48,998 nucleotides of DNA from Rhodopirellula sp. (GCA_002689655.1 NZHC01000062.1:88100-137097); one strand, 5' to 3'. Shown: positions 1 through 11,043, numbered from the stretch's first letter. Notes: generated from the letters alone by a model not told the origin. Translations and numbers: made by a program.

Positions 1-122
1 ATCGTACAAACACACACGCATTGTTGATACAAAACTGGTTTGCTGCGACAAACGGCACCAACCTGCGACGATTGACCGGAGCAGATTCAACGGCCTGGCG
101 CTTCGTACACGTCACCAGCAGC

Positions 123-809
123 TTACTCGCGAAACTTGTATCCAACGCCCCGAACAGTCTCGATGAGATCCGCCGTGTCTCCCATTTTCTTTCTGAGAGC
201 CCGGACATGCACATCGATGGTTCGATCGAGCACCATGGTGTCTTCTCCCAAAGCTGCATCCACGAGTTCACCCCTCGCGAAGGCTCTCCCTGGCTGCCGA
301 ATCAGCGTCTCAAGCAACTTGAACTCACTCTTAGTGAGAGTCAGCGGTAGCTCATTAATCGTGACAACGAATCGCCGACGATCCACCATCACTCCATGGC
401 GAAGCACTTGTTCACTATCTGCGGCGACTGGTTCACGCCGTCTTAGCAGAGCTTTGACACGCTGCAACAGAACCTTGTAGCTCTCGACCGGCTTGACCAC
501 ATAATCGTCGGCTCCCATGGCGAAACCAACCATTTGGTCGGACTCCTCTCCCATTGCGCTAAGCATCAGGATCAGCGTATCTTTGGTGCTGGGCTCACTT
601 CGAACCAGTCGGCACACTTCAACGCCACTGAGAATCGGCAAATCAACGTCCAAAATGATAACATCTGGTAGTGCCAACTTCGCCAGTTTGACCGCTTCGC
701 GCCCATCGGCCGCACGAGAAACCTCGTAGCCGGCACGATTGAGCTGATACTCCAAACTATCGGCAAGCGGTGCGTAATCTTCAACGATCAGGACCTTCGT
801 TGTGGTCAT
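123..809 (-). CDS. OmpR/PhoB-family response regulator
   Basis: Cytoplasmic transcription factor of a two-component system, 228 aa. The N-terminal receiver domain (about 1-120) shows the acidic pair E10/D11, the phosphoacceptor D54 in IILDVDLP and the conserved lysine in DDYVVKP. The C-terminal part is a winged-helix DNA-binding domain ending in the family-typical LIETVRGVGYKF. I start it at the internal Met of MTTTKVLIVED. The frame stays open 16 codons further upstream, but those residues are basic and outside the fold. It lies 164 bases downstream of the sensor kinase on the same strand, so the two are almost certainly partners, although here the kinase comes first. The PhoB/PhoR resemblance is at family level; the phosphate signal is not shown, and I saw no clear Pho box. 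Confidence 0.93.
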   Translation of the reverse strand: MTTTKVLIVEDYAPLADSLEYQLNRAGYEVSRAADGREAVKLAKLALPDVIILDVDLPILSGVEVCRLVRSEPSTKDTLILMLSAMGEESDQMVGFAMGADDYVVKPVESYKVLLQRVKALLRRREPVAADSEQVLRHGVMVDRRRFVVTINELPLTLTKSEFKLLETLIRQPGRAFARGELVDAALGEDTMVLDRTIDVHVRALRKKMGDTADLIETVRGVGYKFRE

Positions 810-973
810 CTTTTTTTTGCCGAAACAATGGGGGAATCGCTGCCGTTGCACTGCCACTAGAACAGATCTGCCTTGGATAATTTGACGGTAAGTCGAACCA
901 CCGCAAAACCCCTGTTCTGGTTAATATTGAATTAAGAAGCCATGTCGTTTGTCGGTGAATTTCACTGAAAACC

Positions 974-2344
974 TCACGGCAAATCGGCATCCTTCATCGC
1001 CAACGCCTCATCAAACAGAGGCAGCAGCACCTCAAATGCGGCTCCGTTGCCACTCGTACTTGCCACGCGCACCTCGCCAGCCATCGTCACCACCAGATTT
1101 TTAACGAGAGCTAACCCGATTCCAGTTCCCCCGTCAATCGTCTCACGACTTTTCTCGACCCGATAAAACCTTTCAAAAATACGCTCCTGGTCACTCGGAG
1201 AGATCCCCACACCGTTATCCCTGACGATCAACTTCACAAATCCGTCAATTCTTTTTAGTTCAATTACGACAGTACCACCGCTCGGCGTGTACCGAACTGC
1301 ATTGCTAATCAAATTATTGACAATGGTGACGGTGGCATCAAAGTCGGCGAACGCAATCTCATCTCGATGCTCCCCCGGATTTGGAATCTGTAATTCGATG
1401 CCCTTCTGGTCAGCGATCGGCTGATTGGTGAGCAATGCTTCTTGAATGCATTCTTCGACCGAGACCGCCCCAAACACAAAATTCTTCTTACCCGATTGCG
1501 CTCGTGCCAGACGCATCATATCAGCCACAAGCGTCTCCAGTCGAACGCATTGCATCCTAATTTGGCCCATGAAATGAAAGGCAGCATCCGGGTCGTCTTG
1601 CATCGCGTCTTCGACAGTCTCAGCATAACCTTTGATCGCAGCTAATGGGGTCTTCAACTCGTGCGAGATATTGGCAATGAACTCGCGCCGCATCGCTTCC
1701 ACACGCTGTGCTTCGGTCACATCTCGTAATCCGATCACCAAACCTCCACTGCTATGGTGTACGATTCGATCAATGCGCACATCCACCGGCCGAACGACTA
1801 ACTCATTCTGCACATCCACAACAAAATCCTGCGCCTTGTCAGAGTCCAAAGCCGTTTGGACTCTGAATGTCATTTTTGGCAAACGAATGACTTCAGCGAA
1901 CGATCGCCCCACCAGTTTTTGATCTGGATCGAGACTCAAAAGGCCTCGAGCGGCGGGATTGATCAATTCGATTTTGAGATCATTTGAAAGTACCACGACC
2001 CCGTCCTTCATGAACGAAAATGCCGCAATCGTTTCCGAAGTCTCGCGTTTCACGAGCTCCCAGTGCTGCTGAGACCGTTCGATTTCTTCTCGGTACCTTC
2101 CGAACATCACACGCGAGTCCAAGCCAAACTTTTTCTTCGCGGACACAAGCCGAGAAAGCAGAACCGCGATCACCAACAGAAACACCAGAGCTGTCGGCAA
2201 CAGCACCCACCCAAAGATCGTGCCTATCAGAAAAAACGCAACCGATCCGATAGCCCAGCCAACCTCGAACCTCGATACCCCCCCTAATTCACGATCGAGC
2301 CTCTGCGAATTTTCGACTTCGTTGTGCGGTTCCTGCATTTGCAA
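974..2344 (-). CDS. PhoR-like membrane sensor histidine kinase
   Basis: Sensor kinase of 456 aa that autophosphorylates and passes phosphate to the neighbouring regulator. Two adjacent hydrophobic helices (about 29-66) anchor it with almost no periplasmic loop, so a large extracellular sensor is absent. A PAS-like domain (about 100-210) follows. HisKA has the phosphoacceptor H228 in NISHELKTPL. The HATPase domain has its N box (NNLISNAVRYT), G1 (DNGVGIS), F box (IFERFYRV) and G2 (GGTGIGLALV). The start codon is TTG: a GGAGG lies 6 bases upstream, whereas the in-frame ATG two codons later is too far from it. The layout matches the PhoR/WalK class. The signal is unknown, and with such a short loop it may come from the membrane or from partner proteins. 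Confidence 0.92.
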   Translation of the reverse strand: MQMQEPHNEVENSQRLDRELGGVSRFEVGWAIGSVAFFLIGTIFGWVLLPTALVFLLVIAVLLSRLVSAKKKFGLDSRVMFGRYREEIERSQQHWELVKRETSETIAAFSFMKDGVVVLSNDLKIELINPAARGLLSLDPDQKLVGRSFAEVIRLPKMTFRVQTALDSDKAQDFVVDVQNELVVRPVDVRIDRIVHHSSGGLVIGLRDVTEAQRVEAMRREFIANISHELKTPLAAIKGYAETVEDAMQDDPDAAFHFMGQIRMQCVRLETLVADMMRLARAQSGKKNFVFGAVSVEECIQEALLTNQPIADQKGIELQIPNPGEHRDEIAFADFDATVTIVNNLISNAVRYTPSGGTVVIELKRIDGFVKLIVRDNGVGISPSDQERIFERFYRVEKSRETIDGGTGIGLALVKNLVVTMAGEVRVASTSGNGAAFEVLLPLFDEALAMKDADLP

Positions 2345-2350
2345 TCAAAT

Positions 2351-2355
2351 CCTCC
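2351..2355 (-). promoter_or_regulatory. Ribosome binding site of the sensor kinase
   Basis: GGAGG on the minus strand, 6 bases before a TTG codon. It supports TTG rather than the ATG two codons downstream as the start. Confidence 0.6.
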
Positions 2356-3041
2356 GTAGCAATTCAGAGCCACAACCGCCTCAGTCATGCCCCACGTTCC
2401 AAAGCCAAATTTACGCGTGCGGAGTCATTGTTGCCAGTGCGTCCGTTTGGGCGTCACAACAAACGACCCTCGCAAAGCGACCCTTTTGCAACCCTGCACC
2501 TTGATTCAAACCTCGAAACTGGCCGTTGACCGTGGTTAATCAGTGGGGTCGAGATTTCCAGTTTAGCAGCGTCCTTCTTCTCAGACCAACGGGTTAATGA
2601 GGTCAGCCGCTTGCATCGGGGGAGCCAGCAGGTTCCGATGCTGGACCGTCTCCAACCGTCAACTCTGCGTTTTCCTGCACTTTCGGTGCTTCTCAAGCCT
2701 TGCAGCGAATCCATCAAAGCCCAGCCCACACTTGCGTGAATGTCTGCCGTTTTCGTGCGGTACACAACCACCCCTCTCTAGGCGTTTGGCAGCTTGAAGT
2801 GCTCGAAGCCGCCAAGCAACAACTCATTGGATAAGCTCCGCCATCTTCATGCACTCGGAACAACCTTGCCGGAACTCTGGGTCAGTCAAAACTACGGGCT
2901 GAGCCCTAAATGCATGACCTCGCTGTTTTCAGACAAGAACCGTACAATTGTGAGCACGCATTGTCGGCCTACAGACGCAAATCTCAACGTCAATTCGGCA
3001 ATCCACTTAACTACGGTCGATCTCGTTTTCCCAGACTGCCC
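2356..3041. other. Intergenic region between divergent sensor kinase and ileS
   Basis: About 690 bases without a credible gene. It must hold the promoters of the two divergent units. Open frames here are short and have arginine/serine/cysteine-rich shadow-like composition. I looked for a T-box leader before ileS and saw no recognisable one, and no tRNA. Confidence 0.5.
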
Positions 3042-6000
3042 ATGTCCGCTTTTCGCGCCCTCGCCACAAGTCCCAATTTCCCTGCTTTGGAACAGGATAT
3101 CCTCGAATTTTGGGACGCCAACGAAATCTATCGCGAGTCGTTACGGCGTCGTCAGGATGGTCCTTCGTTCGTCTTTTACGAGGGTCCGCCGACCGCCAAC
3201 GGGATGCCACACCCCGGTCATTGCCTGACTCGCAGCATCAAGGACGTGTTTCCACGCTACAAAACGATGCGTGGTTACCGATGCGAACGCAAGGCCGGCT
3301 GGGATACCCACGGCCTACCCGTCGAAGTCGAAGTCGGGAAAGAACTCGGCATTCATAGCAAGGAAGAAATTGAAGCCTATGGCGAGGAACCGTTCATTCA
3401 GAAATGCCAACAGAGTGTATGGCGGTACATGCAGGAATGGCAACAGCTGACTCGTCGTCTCGGATTCTGGGTAAATCTGGAAGAAGCGTACGTGACCTAC
3501 CAGCAAAGCTACATTGAGAGTGTTTGGTGGAGTTTGAAAAACCTGTTTGAACGCGGTCTCCTGTTTCAGGGACACAAGATTGTCTGGTGGTGGGCCCAAG
3601 GTGGGACCGCACTTTCAGCTGGGGAAGTCGGTCAAGGGTACCGCGAAGTCGCTGACCCAAGTGTCTATGTCTTGTTTCCACTGGTTGACCAACCGAACCG
3701 GTCGCTTGTGGTCTGGACCACCACACCCTGGACTCTCCCGAGCAACGTATTCGCTGCTGTACACCCCACAGCCATCCAATATGCAGCTGTGCGAGATCCA
3801 GAAACCGGCAAAGAGTTAATTATTGCGAAAGCCTTGATCGAAACCATTTCGACCAAGTTAAAACGCGATCTGCAGTTCATCGAAGACATCTCCGCATCCG
3901 ACCTCATTGGAAAACGATACAAGCCCCCATTTGAACACTATCAGAGCACCACGGGCGACCCACAGGGCACTCTTCTTAACGGTGGTCGGCAACACCACTA
4001 CTGGCGCGTCGTGTCCGCTGACTTCGTCACCACCGATTCTGGAAGCGGGCTGGTGCATCAAGCACCGGCATTTGGCGAGGTCGACCACGAAGTGTTGGTC
4101 ACAGAACAAAAGAAATTCGTCGAAGGTGAACGCCCCGAACTGCTATGTGCTGTCGGGCCCGATGGAAAATTCACATCCGATTTTCCTCCCATGGAAGGTA
4201 CGTGGGTCAAGGAAGCCGACAAGCCGCTAACACGTGAACTGAAGGACACGGGCAAGCTACTGCACCAAGAGCAGTATCTTCACGAGTACCCATTCTGTTG
4301 GCGTGCATCACAAGATCCTTTGATTCAATACCCGCGACGAAGCTGGTTTATCAAGACGACCAAATTCCGCGACTTGATGCTCGAAAACAATTCAAAAATT
4401 GGTTGGTCACCAGAGCATATCCAAAATGGACGCTTTGGCAATTTCCTTGATTCCAACGTCGATTGGGCGTTATCGCGTGAGCGTTACTGGGGTACTCCAC
4501 TTCCGATCTGGGTCTGCGATCAAACAGGTCGCATGGAAGCCATGGGAAGTTACGACGAAATACTCAGCAAGCCTGGAATCCAGGGCACCGAGGTCTGGGA
4601 TCAAGCAAAGGCTGCCAACCCTGAACTCGCTGATGATTTGCGTGTCCACAAGCCATACATTGACGCGCTGACTTATTCATCACCGTTCGCCGAGAGAGGC
4701 CGAATGAAGCGTGTGACGGAAGTCATTGATTGTTGGTACGACAGTGGTGCAATGCCCTTTGCACAATGGGGCTGGCCGCATCACAACGAAGCATCATTCC
4801 AGGACCAATTTCCTGCTGACTTCATCAGCGAGGCCTTGGACCAAACACGCGGGTGGTTCTATAGCCAACTTGCCATCAGCACGATGCTGTTCGGCAAAGG
4901 AGCCAATATACACGAAGAGGGTAGCGCCGCTGCTGAACGAGAGGCACCACTGAAAGCGGATGAAGCTTACCCGCATCCTTATCGGAATTGCATCGTTTTG
5001 GGGCTGATGCTCGGTGAGGATGGCAACAAAATGAGCAAAAGCTTACGGAATTACCGGGAGCCGAACGAGATTTTTGAAAAGTATGGTGCTGATGCACTGC
5101 GCTGGTTTTTCTTTGCAGGCCAACCGCCATGGACCGCCATCCGATACCGTGAACAGTCCATCAAAGAGTCTATTCCGGAATTTCTGTTGCGTCTATGGAA
5201 TGTAGCGAGCTTCTTCTCGATCTACGCCGAAATCGATGGATTCGATCCAACGACAGCCAAAGGTGCCGATGAGCAGTTGAGCCAAGATTCGTTCTCAACC
5301 GCTGTGGATTATCGCCCAGCCTCCGAACGAAGCGAGATTGATCGGTGGATTCTTTCGGAATTGAATCGCACCATCCAGACTGTGACAGACCGGATGGATG
5401 CGTTCGATAACTACAACGCCTGTCAATCAATCAACGCGCTGGTTGATGGCTTAAGCAATTGGTATGTGCGGCGCAGTCGAAGCCGGTTCTGGGCAAATGC
5501 AGACGACACTGCTCATGCACAAGATAAGTCTGACGCATATTGGACACTCTACGAAACCCTGCTCGAAGTCACCAAACTTATCGCACCGTTTGTCCCATTT
5601 CTATCTGAAACCTTCTGGCAGAGTTTGACGGCCCCATTTGACGGTACGACCCTCAAAAGCGTTCACCTATGCGACTATCCAACGGCGAGGCAGGAACACA
5701 TTGATGAGGATTTGTCTGAATCGATGAAACTTCTTCGCGAAATCGCGTCGCTCGGTCGCGCAGCGCGTGCCGAGGCGAAACTAAAGGTACGACTCCCATT
5801 GAATCGCGTGGAAGTTGTGCTCACAGATGACACCCGCATTGGCTGGTTAAAAAACCACAACGCACTGATCCGAGAAGAACTGAACGTGAAGGCCGTTGAA
5901 TACACCACTGACGGCGATCAGTACGTGCAGTATACCGTGGTACCCAATTTCAAGCGGTTAGGCCCGAAGGTGGGTAAACAGGTACCTGCAGTAAAAAAAG

Positions 6001-6452
6001 CATTGCAACAAGCTGATGGTAATGCATTACTCAGTGCATTGCAGGAAACGGGAACCGTTAGTATTGACCTTCCTGACGGTCCATTGAGCCTGGACAGTGA
6101 TGATATCGAAGTGCGTCTGAAAGCGCGCGATGGCTGGGCGGCAGCACAGGGCCCAACTTGTGTGGTTGTCTTAAATACCGAAGTAACGGACGACCTTCGT
6201 CGGGAGGGTGTCGCTAAAGACATCATTCGCACCATTCAAAACCAACGGAAGGAAATCGACTGCGACTACGAAGACCGCATCGAGGTGAGTGTACTTCCAA
6301 TGGACGACATGGTGAGGGCGGCGATTGCCGAGCATCGCGACATGATCTGTCAGGAAACTCTTGCCACCACACTCGCTACCTCAGAAATGAGCGGCGTCGC
6401 TGCGGTTTCAACGGATGCGGGACAAGTGTTTGTCAGAAAGGTGCAAGGATGA
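3042..6452 (+). CDS. ileS: Isoleucyl-tRNA synthetase, type 2
   Basis: Charges tRNA-Ile with isoleucine in the cytoplasm; 1136 aa. The class I signature is HPGH (57-60, the HIGH site), within [11 protein letters not shown]. The second ATP site is KMSKS (663-667), followed by LRNYREP. That context, and a length above the roughly 940 aa of type 1 bacterial enzymes, point to the eukaryote-like type 2 IleRS, which is generally less sensitive to mupirocin. A long CP1 editing insertion, an anticodon-binding helical domain with [11 protein letters not shown], and a long C-terminal domain are present. The start is the ATG of [18 protein letters not shown], where family similarity begins; the frame is open 44 codons upstream, but that stretch looks non-coding. 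It overlaps purN by 4 bases (ATGA), so the two are translationally coupled. Confidence 0.96.
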   Translation: MSAFRALATSPNFPALEQDILEFWDANEIYRESLRRRQDGPSFVFYEGPPTANGMPHPGHCLTRSIKDVFPRYKTMRGYRCERKAGWDTHGLPVEVEVGKELGIHSKEEIEAYGEEPFIQKCQQSVWRYMQEWQQLTRRLGFWVNLEEAYVTYQQSYIESVWWSLKNLFERGLLFQGHKIVWWWAQGGTALSAGEVGQGYREVADPSVYVLFPLVDQPNRSLVVWTTTPWTLPSNVFAAVHPTAIQYAAVRDPETGKELIIAKALIETISTKLKRDLQFIEDISASDLIGKRYKPPFEHYQSTTGDPQGTLLNGGRQHHYWRVVSADFVTTDSGSGLVHQAPAFGEVDHEVLVTEQKKFVEGERPELLCAVGPDGKFTSDFPPMEGTWVKEADKPLTRELKDTGKLLHQEQYLHEYPFCWRASQDPLIQYPRRSWFIKTTKFRDLMLENNSKIGWSPEHIQNGRFGNFLDSNVDWALSRERYWGTPLPIWVCDQTGRMEAMGSYDEILSKPGIQGTEVWDQAKAANPELADDLRVHKPYIDALTYSSPFAERGRMKRVTEVIDCWYDSGAMPFAQWGWPHHNEASFQDQFPADFISEALDQTRGWFYSQLAISTMLFGKGANIHEEGSAAAEREAPLKADEAYPHPYRNCIVLGLMLGEDGNKMSKSLRNYREPNEIFEKYGADALRWFFFAGQPPWTAIRYREQSIKESIPEFLLRLWNVASFFSIYAEIDGFDPTTAKGADEQLSQDSFSTAVDYRPASERSEIDRWILSELNRTIQTVTDRMDAFDNYNACQSINALVDGLSNWYVRRSRSRFWANADDTAHAQDKSDAYWTLYETLLEVTKLIAPFVPFLSETFWQSLTAPFDGTTLKSVHLCDYPTARQEHIDEDLSESMKLLREIASLGRAARAEAKLKVRLPLNRVEVVLTDDTRIGWLKNHNALIREELNVKAVEYTTDGDQYVQYTVVPNFKRLGPKVGKQVPAVKKALQQADGNALLSALQETGTVSIDLPDGPLSLDSDDIEVRLKARDGWAAAQGPTCVVVLNTEVTDDLRREGVAKDIIRTIQNQRKEIDCDYEDRIEVSVLPMDDMVRAAIAEHRDMICQETLATTLATSEMSGVAAVSTDAGQVFVRKVQG

Positions 6453-7057
6453 GCGGCACGAACACCTCAGTTCCCGTCGCCGTCTTCCTGAGCGGAGGCG
6501 GGCGTTCCCTTCAGAATCTGATTGATTATCAGCAAAAAGGCATGCTCTCAGGAATCGAACTTAGACTTGCCCTCAGCAGCAGCAGTAAAGTTCGCGGCGT
6601 CGAAGTTGCGGCCAACGCGGGCATCGAAACACACGTCGTGATGAAATCGGCTTACCCCGATCCGGATGCCTACAGCGAAGCCATGTTCAGCCCCTGCCGG
6701 GCGAAGGGGGTCCAGCTTATTGTGATGGCGGGGTTCCTCAAACACGTCAGCATTCCCAAGGACTACGTCAGACGCGTCATCAATATCCACCCATCACTTC
6801 TACCCAGCTTTGGCGGCGCTGGCATGTACGGCAATCGGGTTCATCAGGCTGCTCTGGACCGTGGTGTGCAATTCAGTGGCTGCACCGTTCATTACGTTGA
6901 CAATGACTACGACAATGGCCCAATTATCCTGCAGCGTTGCTGCACAGTTGCCCGCGACGACACCGCCGACTCACTAGCCGCCCGTGTGTTCCAAATGGAG
7001 TGCGAAGCCCTGCCAACGGCATTGCTAGAAGCCGCTTCAGTTCTGCAGCAAGACTGA
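6449..7057 (+). CDS. purN: Phosphoribosylglycinamide formyltransferase
   Basis: Transfers the formyl group of 10-formyltetrahydrofolate to GAR in purine synthesis; 202 aa, the usual length. The phosphate-binding N-terminus reads [16 protein letters not shown] (canonical GxGSN). The catalytic asparagine and histidine are N112 and H114 in [11 protein letters not shown], and the catalytic aspartate is D155 in [12 protein letters not shown]. The formate-dependent enzyme PurT is an unrelated ATP-grasp protein, so it is excluded. The gene starts inside the ileS stop codon (ATGA overlap), which implies coupled translation although the pathways are unrelated. Confidence 0.95.
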   Translation: MSGTNTSVPVAVFLSGGGRSLQNLIDYQQKGMLSGIELRLALSSSSKVRGVEVAANAGIETHVVMKSAYPDPDAYSEAMFSPCRAKGVQLIVMAGFLKHVSIPKDYVRRVINIHPSLLPSFGGAGMYGNRVHQAALDRGVQFSGCTVHYVDNDYDNGPIILQRCCTVARDDTADSLAARVFQMECEALPTALLEAASVLQQD

Positions 7058-7255
7058 GCTCGATGCCCGTGCACCCCACGGATATTATTAAGACTCTAAT
7101 GCATGCCACGGCTCAAACACGAACGCTAATGCAGCGAACTCTGAAGGTGCCCAGCTGACATTTCGACTGCCTGCTAATCGATATTCCGCATGCTGCCCCG
7201 CCTCACCACGCACCATCAACTGCCCGGCAATCAAGCCAAGCTTCGGCCCATGGCT

Positions 7256-8098
7256 TCACTTCGCTGAAACGTGCTGATGGTCCCTGAGGTGCTGCATGCA
7301 GTACGCATGTTCTCCATCACATTGGGAACAATACCGGAACTCCATTTTTGGATCCAAGTTACTGTCGACCCCACACGTCGTACACGTATGCCTGGGCGCT
7401 GCTGAAATATCCAATTGCTGCCGCTCCCACTTTGCTCTCCGAGCCGTATTCCGCACCCGTCCCAGTAACCCTGGACCAAAAAAGATCAGGTAGTTGCCTA
7501 CAGCAGCAAGCACCATCAATGTGTCCGACCATTTGCCGCCTAGCATCACCAGCGCGTAACCAGCCACCTGAAACACCGCTAGCCACTTGACCTTGACCGG
7601 TAACACAAAGAAGAGTCGCAACTCGAAATCCGGATTCATGGTGGCAAAAGCCAGAAACACAGTCCCCTGAAGGAAGCTGGCGTCAAATGGTTGATTACGA
7701 ACAATCCCGGCAGCTGCGATCGTCAATACCGCCCCAAGCCAAAGAAAGACGTTGTACCTAACCACTCCCCAGGAAGCTTCCAACGCGTTCCCCATCATGT
7801 AAAAGATCAGATAGGCAAACAATAGGAAGATTGGATCACGCGTGAAGGGTACAAAAAAGAAGGTCAACAATCGCCAAACTTCGCCGGTCAACACAAGGTC
7901 CCAAACGAGCAACGCTCGCCCAGGTGTGTCGCCGTTGCCAAGCAAAGTGGGGTCGTTCAGCGATGCCAAAAACATCAGTAACTGCCCACCGATGATAAAC
8001 ATCGTCAGGTTCGGGACAGCAATGGGTCGTACAATTCGATCTAAGCGGTCAAGCACGTTTATAAAACCATGATTTGAGCAAATGAGTCCAGTTGTCAA
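7256..8098 (-). CDS. Inactive rhomboid/derlin-like membrane protein with zinc motif
   Basis: 280-aa polytopic membrane protein with about six hydrophobic segments between residues 30 and 212. It has rhomboid-like landmarks: WRLLTFFF after the first loop (W75-R76) and GNALEASWG (103-111) at the end of the next helix. The catalytic GxSG serine motif and the partner histidine are not visible; the corresponding region reads FLQGTVFLAFATMNPDFELR, so I call it a pseudoprotease, closest in feel to derlin/TMEM115-type proteins. The cytosolic tail (about 213-280) carries CTTC (239-242), CSQC (257-260) and H264, C267, H270 and H274, which look like a cross-braced zinc-binding motif. Function is unknown; such proteins bind membrane clients without cutting them. 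It faces purN across about 200 bases. Confidence 0.72.
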   Translation of the reverse strand: MTTGLICSNHGFINVLDRLDRIVRPIAVPNLTMFIIGGQLLMFLASLNDPTLLGNGDTPGRALLVWDLVLTGEVWRLLTFFFVPFTRDPIFLLFAYLIFYMMGNALEASWGVVRYNVFLWLGAVLTIAAAGIVRNQPFDASFLQGTVFLAFATMNPDFELRLFFVLPVKVKWLAVFQVAGYALVMLGGKWSDTLMVLAAVGNYLIFFGPGLLGRVRNTARRAKWERQQLDISAAPRHTCTTCGVDSNLDPKMEFRYCSQCDGEHAYCMQHLRDHQHVSAK

Positions 8099-8333
8099 GT
8101 TAACGGTTAAGTCAATTAAAATCGATAACCCTGCAAAGCACCGCAGACGAGCAGTCCCACCTCACAGTCTCGAGCAGGAAAGAGATCCCACAGGCGGCAG
8201 TATCTGCACAAAACGCCGCATAACGAAGACCGTGATGACGCACCAGCGGAGGGAGAAGCACGAGCAAAGTTGCTTCCATTTCTCTTGCAACTCTTTTTAT
8301 CCGCCTCAAGAAACACGATCTCCGGCCTGTTAA

Positions 8334-10892
8334 TTAATCCGTTAACGCTGACTTCAAATAACGACCAGTCGCATTGTCAGAAACAGACGCAATTTGCTCG
8401 GGGGTACCCTCCGCAAGGATTTCGCCGCCAGCCTTCCCGCCGGTCGGTCCCAAGTCAATCATCCAGTCACACGCGGCCAGCAGATCAAAATTGTGCTCGA
8501 TCACGATTACGGTGTTACCGGCATCAACCAAACGTTGCAATACATTGCACAACCTCTGAACATCAGCAAAGTGCAATCCTGTCGTCGGCTCATCCAGCAG
8601 ATACAACGTCTTGCCGGTCGACGTCCTCGCCAATTCCGTACCAAGCTTGATCCGCTGCGCCTCACCTCCACTTAATGTGGTACTTGCCTGACCGAGATGC
8701 AGATATCCAAGTCCGACCTCCTGCAATGAGCCGAGCAACCGAGATAGTTTACTCACGTTTTGAAAAAACTCGGCTGCCTGATCAATCGACATCGCAAGCA
8801 CGTCAGCCACAGTCGCATCTTTAAACCGCACCTGCAAAGTTTGCCGATTGAATCGTTTACCCCCACAACGCGTGCAAGGAACGTGCAAATCGCTCAGAAA
8901 GTTCATCTCAATCTTTTCAACGCCGTGCCCTTTACACAGCTCACATCGCCCGGATGCCGAATTAAAACTGAACCGGCTCGCGGAAAAGCCACGGGTCTTT
9001 GACTGCTTCGTTGCAGCAAATAACTTGCGAATCTCGTCCAACGCTCCCGAGTAGGTTGCAGGGCAACTCCGTGCACTCCGGCCGATGGGTGTCTGATCGA
9101 TTGGAATTAACTTATCGATTTGGCCTGCTCCCGTCAGCCCACGAAACGGCCCCGGCCGACTCGCCACGAGCCCTAACTTCTTTGCCAAAGCGGGGTAAAG
9201 GGTGTCATTAATCAGGGAACTTTTCCCGCTTCCAGAGACACCACTGACCCCAATCAAACACCCTAGCGGAAACCTGGCAGTAATATTCTTTAGATTGTGG
9301 GTGGTCACATCCTTGATCACTATCATCTTCCCGCGTTTTGGCTCCCGCCGACGCCTTGGTTCGCTCACTCTCAGCGTTCCCTTGAGATACTTCCCCGTTA
9401 AGCTTTTGCGATCCCTCATTACCTGATCCGGCGTACCTTGGCTGATGATCCGCCCACCGTGCCTGCCTGCTTGAGGACCAATATCCACAAGGAAGTCAGC
9501 GGCTCGCATGGTCGCCTCGTCGTGTTCGACCACAACCACGGTATTGCCGTGCGTTTGGAGTTCACGGAGACAATCGAGTAGCCGATCATGATCAGCCGGA
9601 TGCAAACCAATGGATGGTTCATCCAGCACATAGCAAACGCCGACCAAGCCGCTGCCAATGCTGGTCGCCAAACGAACCCTTTGCAGTTCACCGCCGCTAA
9701 GTGTGTCCGCTTGCCGATCGAGTGTCAGGTACGGGACACCGACTTGAATGAGAAACTTCAGTCTACGAATTACCTCACGAGTGATCGGGGAAGCAATCGC
9801 CTTTTGTAGTTCACTCAGAGTCCTCTCAACTTTCTCAAACCACAAAATCGACTCATCCAACGCCATGGCTGTGAGCTGGTGGATTGGGACCCCTGCGATC
9901 GTGACCGCAAGTGCTTCTCGACGCAACCTTGCGCCCTGACAGGTCAAACATACCTCACCTTCTTCGCCAACCACTCCGAGCCCATCACAATCACCGCACG
10001 CCCCGTACGGACTGTTGAAGCTGAACGTCCGTGGCTCAATCTCTTCAAAACTGGCATTGCATTCAACACAGGACATGGACGTGCTATAGACCCGCTCGGT
10101 CCACTGCTGCGCCATCCCGCCCCGTTTGTCCTGTGTGAGCACGGTCGTCAATCCCTTCCCAAGCTTCAATGCGAGCTCAAGTGACTCAGCCAACCGCACT
10201 TCCACTCCATCACGGATCACAATGCGATCGACAACCGCCTCAATTGTGTGATTTTTCTTAGGGGCCAGCGGCGGAACATCCTCCAGCAGATGAGTTTCCC
10301 CGTCTACTCTCGCTCTGATCAGTCCACACTTGCGGATCTCTTCAAACACTTCTCGATGCACGCCACGCCTGCCACGGATCATAGGCGCCAACAACATCAC
10401 CTTTGTCTTTTCTGGCAGCGCAATTAAGGAATCTCGAATCACATCAGCTGACTGTTGCGCGATCTCAGAGCCACACACGCCACAATGAGGTGTGCCCACC
10501 CGGGCATACAACAGTCTCAGATAGTCGTAAATCTCCGAAATCGTAGCCACCGTGCTTCGCGCACCACTCACACCGCATTTCTGGTCAATCGCCAGGGTGG
10601 GAGCTAAACCATCAATGGAGTCGACATCGGGTCTTGGAATCTGGTCAAGGAACTGCCGGGCATAGGCAGAAAGACTGTCCACGTATTGACGCTGCCCCTC
10701 GGCATACAGGGTATCAAAGGCAAGCGAACTCTTCCCACTTCCTGAGACCCCAGTGACTACCGTCAGGGCATCCCGCGGGATGTCCAGACTGACGCCTTGT
10801 AAATTGTGAACTCGAGCGCCTCGGATACGAATCATATCGCCCGACGGCACCGTTGCTGTTCGCTTGGCCTTACTGTTAACCAATCGACCCAT
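8334..10892 (-). CDS. uvrA: UvrA excinuclease subunit lacking the insertion domain
   Basis: DNA damage-recognition ATPase of nucleotide excision repair; 852 aa against about 940 usually. Both ABC cassettes are complete: Walker A GVSGSGKSS at 48-56 and 551-559, signatures LSGGELQRVRLA and LSGGEAQRIKLG, Walker B YVLDEPSIGLHP and LLDEPTTGLHF. The UvrB-binding region (about 130-250) is present, with APMIRGRRGVHREVF and NHTIEAVVDRIVI. Zinc cysteines are C275/C278/C299/C302 and C650/C653/C673/C676. The shortage is in one place: only about a dozen residues separate the first zinc module (ACGDCDGLG) from CLTCQGARL, where about 100 residues of insertion domain normally sit. The native start could instead be Met20 (MIRIRGARVHNL), where family similarity begins. 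A second, full-length uvrA elsewhere in the genome is possible but not visible here. Confidence 0.9.
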   Translation of the reverse strand: MGRLVNSKAKRTATVPSGDMIRIRGARVHNLQGVSLDIPRDALTVVTGVSGSGKSSLAFDTLYAEGQRQYVDSLSAYARQFLDQIPRPDVDSIDGLAPTLAIDQKCGVSGARSTVATISEIYDYLRLLYARVGTPHCGVCGSEIAQQSADVIRDSLIALPEKTKVMLLAPMIRGRRGVHREVFEEIRKCGLIRARVDGETHLLEDVPPLAPKKNHTIEAVVDRIVIRDGVEVRLAESLELALKLGKGLTTVLTQDKRGGMAQQWTERVYSTSMSCVECNASFEEIEPRTFSFNSPYGACGDCDGLGVVGEEGEVCLTCQGARLRREALAVTIAGVPIHQLTAMALDESILWFEKVERTLSELQKAIASPITREVIRRLKFLIQVGVPYLTLDRQADTLSGGELQRVRLATSIGSGLVGVCYVLDEPSIGLHPADHDRLLDCLRELQTHGNTVVVVEHDEATMRAADFLVDIGPQAGRHGGRIISQGTPDQVMRDRKSLTGKYLKGTLRVSEPRRRREPKRGKMIVIKDVTTHNLKNITARFPLGCLIGVSGVSGSGKSSLINDTLYPALAKKLGLVASRPGPFRGLTGAGQIDKLIPIDQTPIGRSARSCPATYSGALDEIRKLFAATKQSKTRGFSASRFSFNSASGRCELCKGHGVEKIEMNFLSDLHVPCTRCGGKRFNRQTLQVRFKDATVADVLAMSIDQAAEFFQNVSKLSRLLGSLQEVGLGYLHLGQASTTLSGGEAQRIKLGTELARTSTGKTLYLLDEPTTGLHFADVQRLCNVLQRLVDAGNTVIVIEHNFDLLAACDWMIDLGPTGGKAGGEILAEGTPEQIASVSDNATGRYLKSALTD

Positions 10893-11043
10893 AATCCAGA
10901 TGCGAGAAGAGAACCAGAAGATAGATTAGAATCATTACTTGTCTCGAAACAATCGGCAACCACGTTGATTTCTTATGTGCGCATCTAATATCCGGTTTGC
11001 ATTAAGAAACAGGAACGCAAGAACCGCATGCCCGCCACACTAT

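Noticed and set aside
2356-3041. T-box or other leader riboswitch before ileS
   Set aside because: No specifier loop, T-box sequence or terminator/antiterminator pair could be seen.
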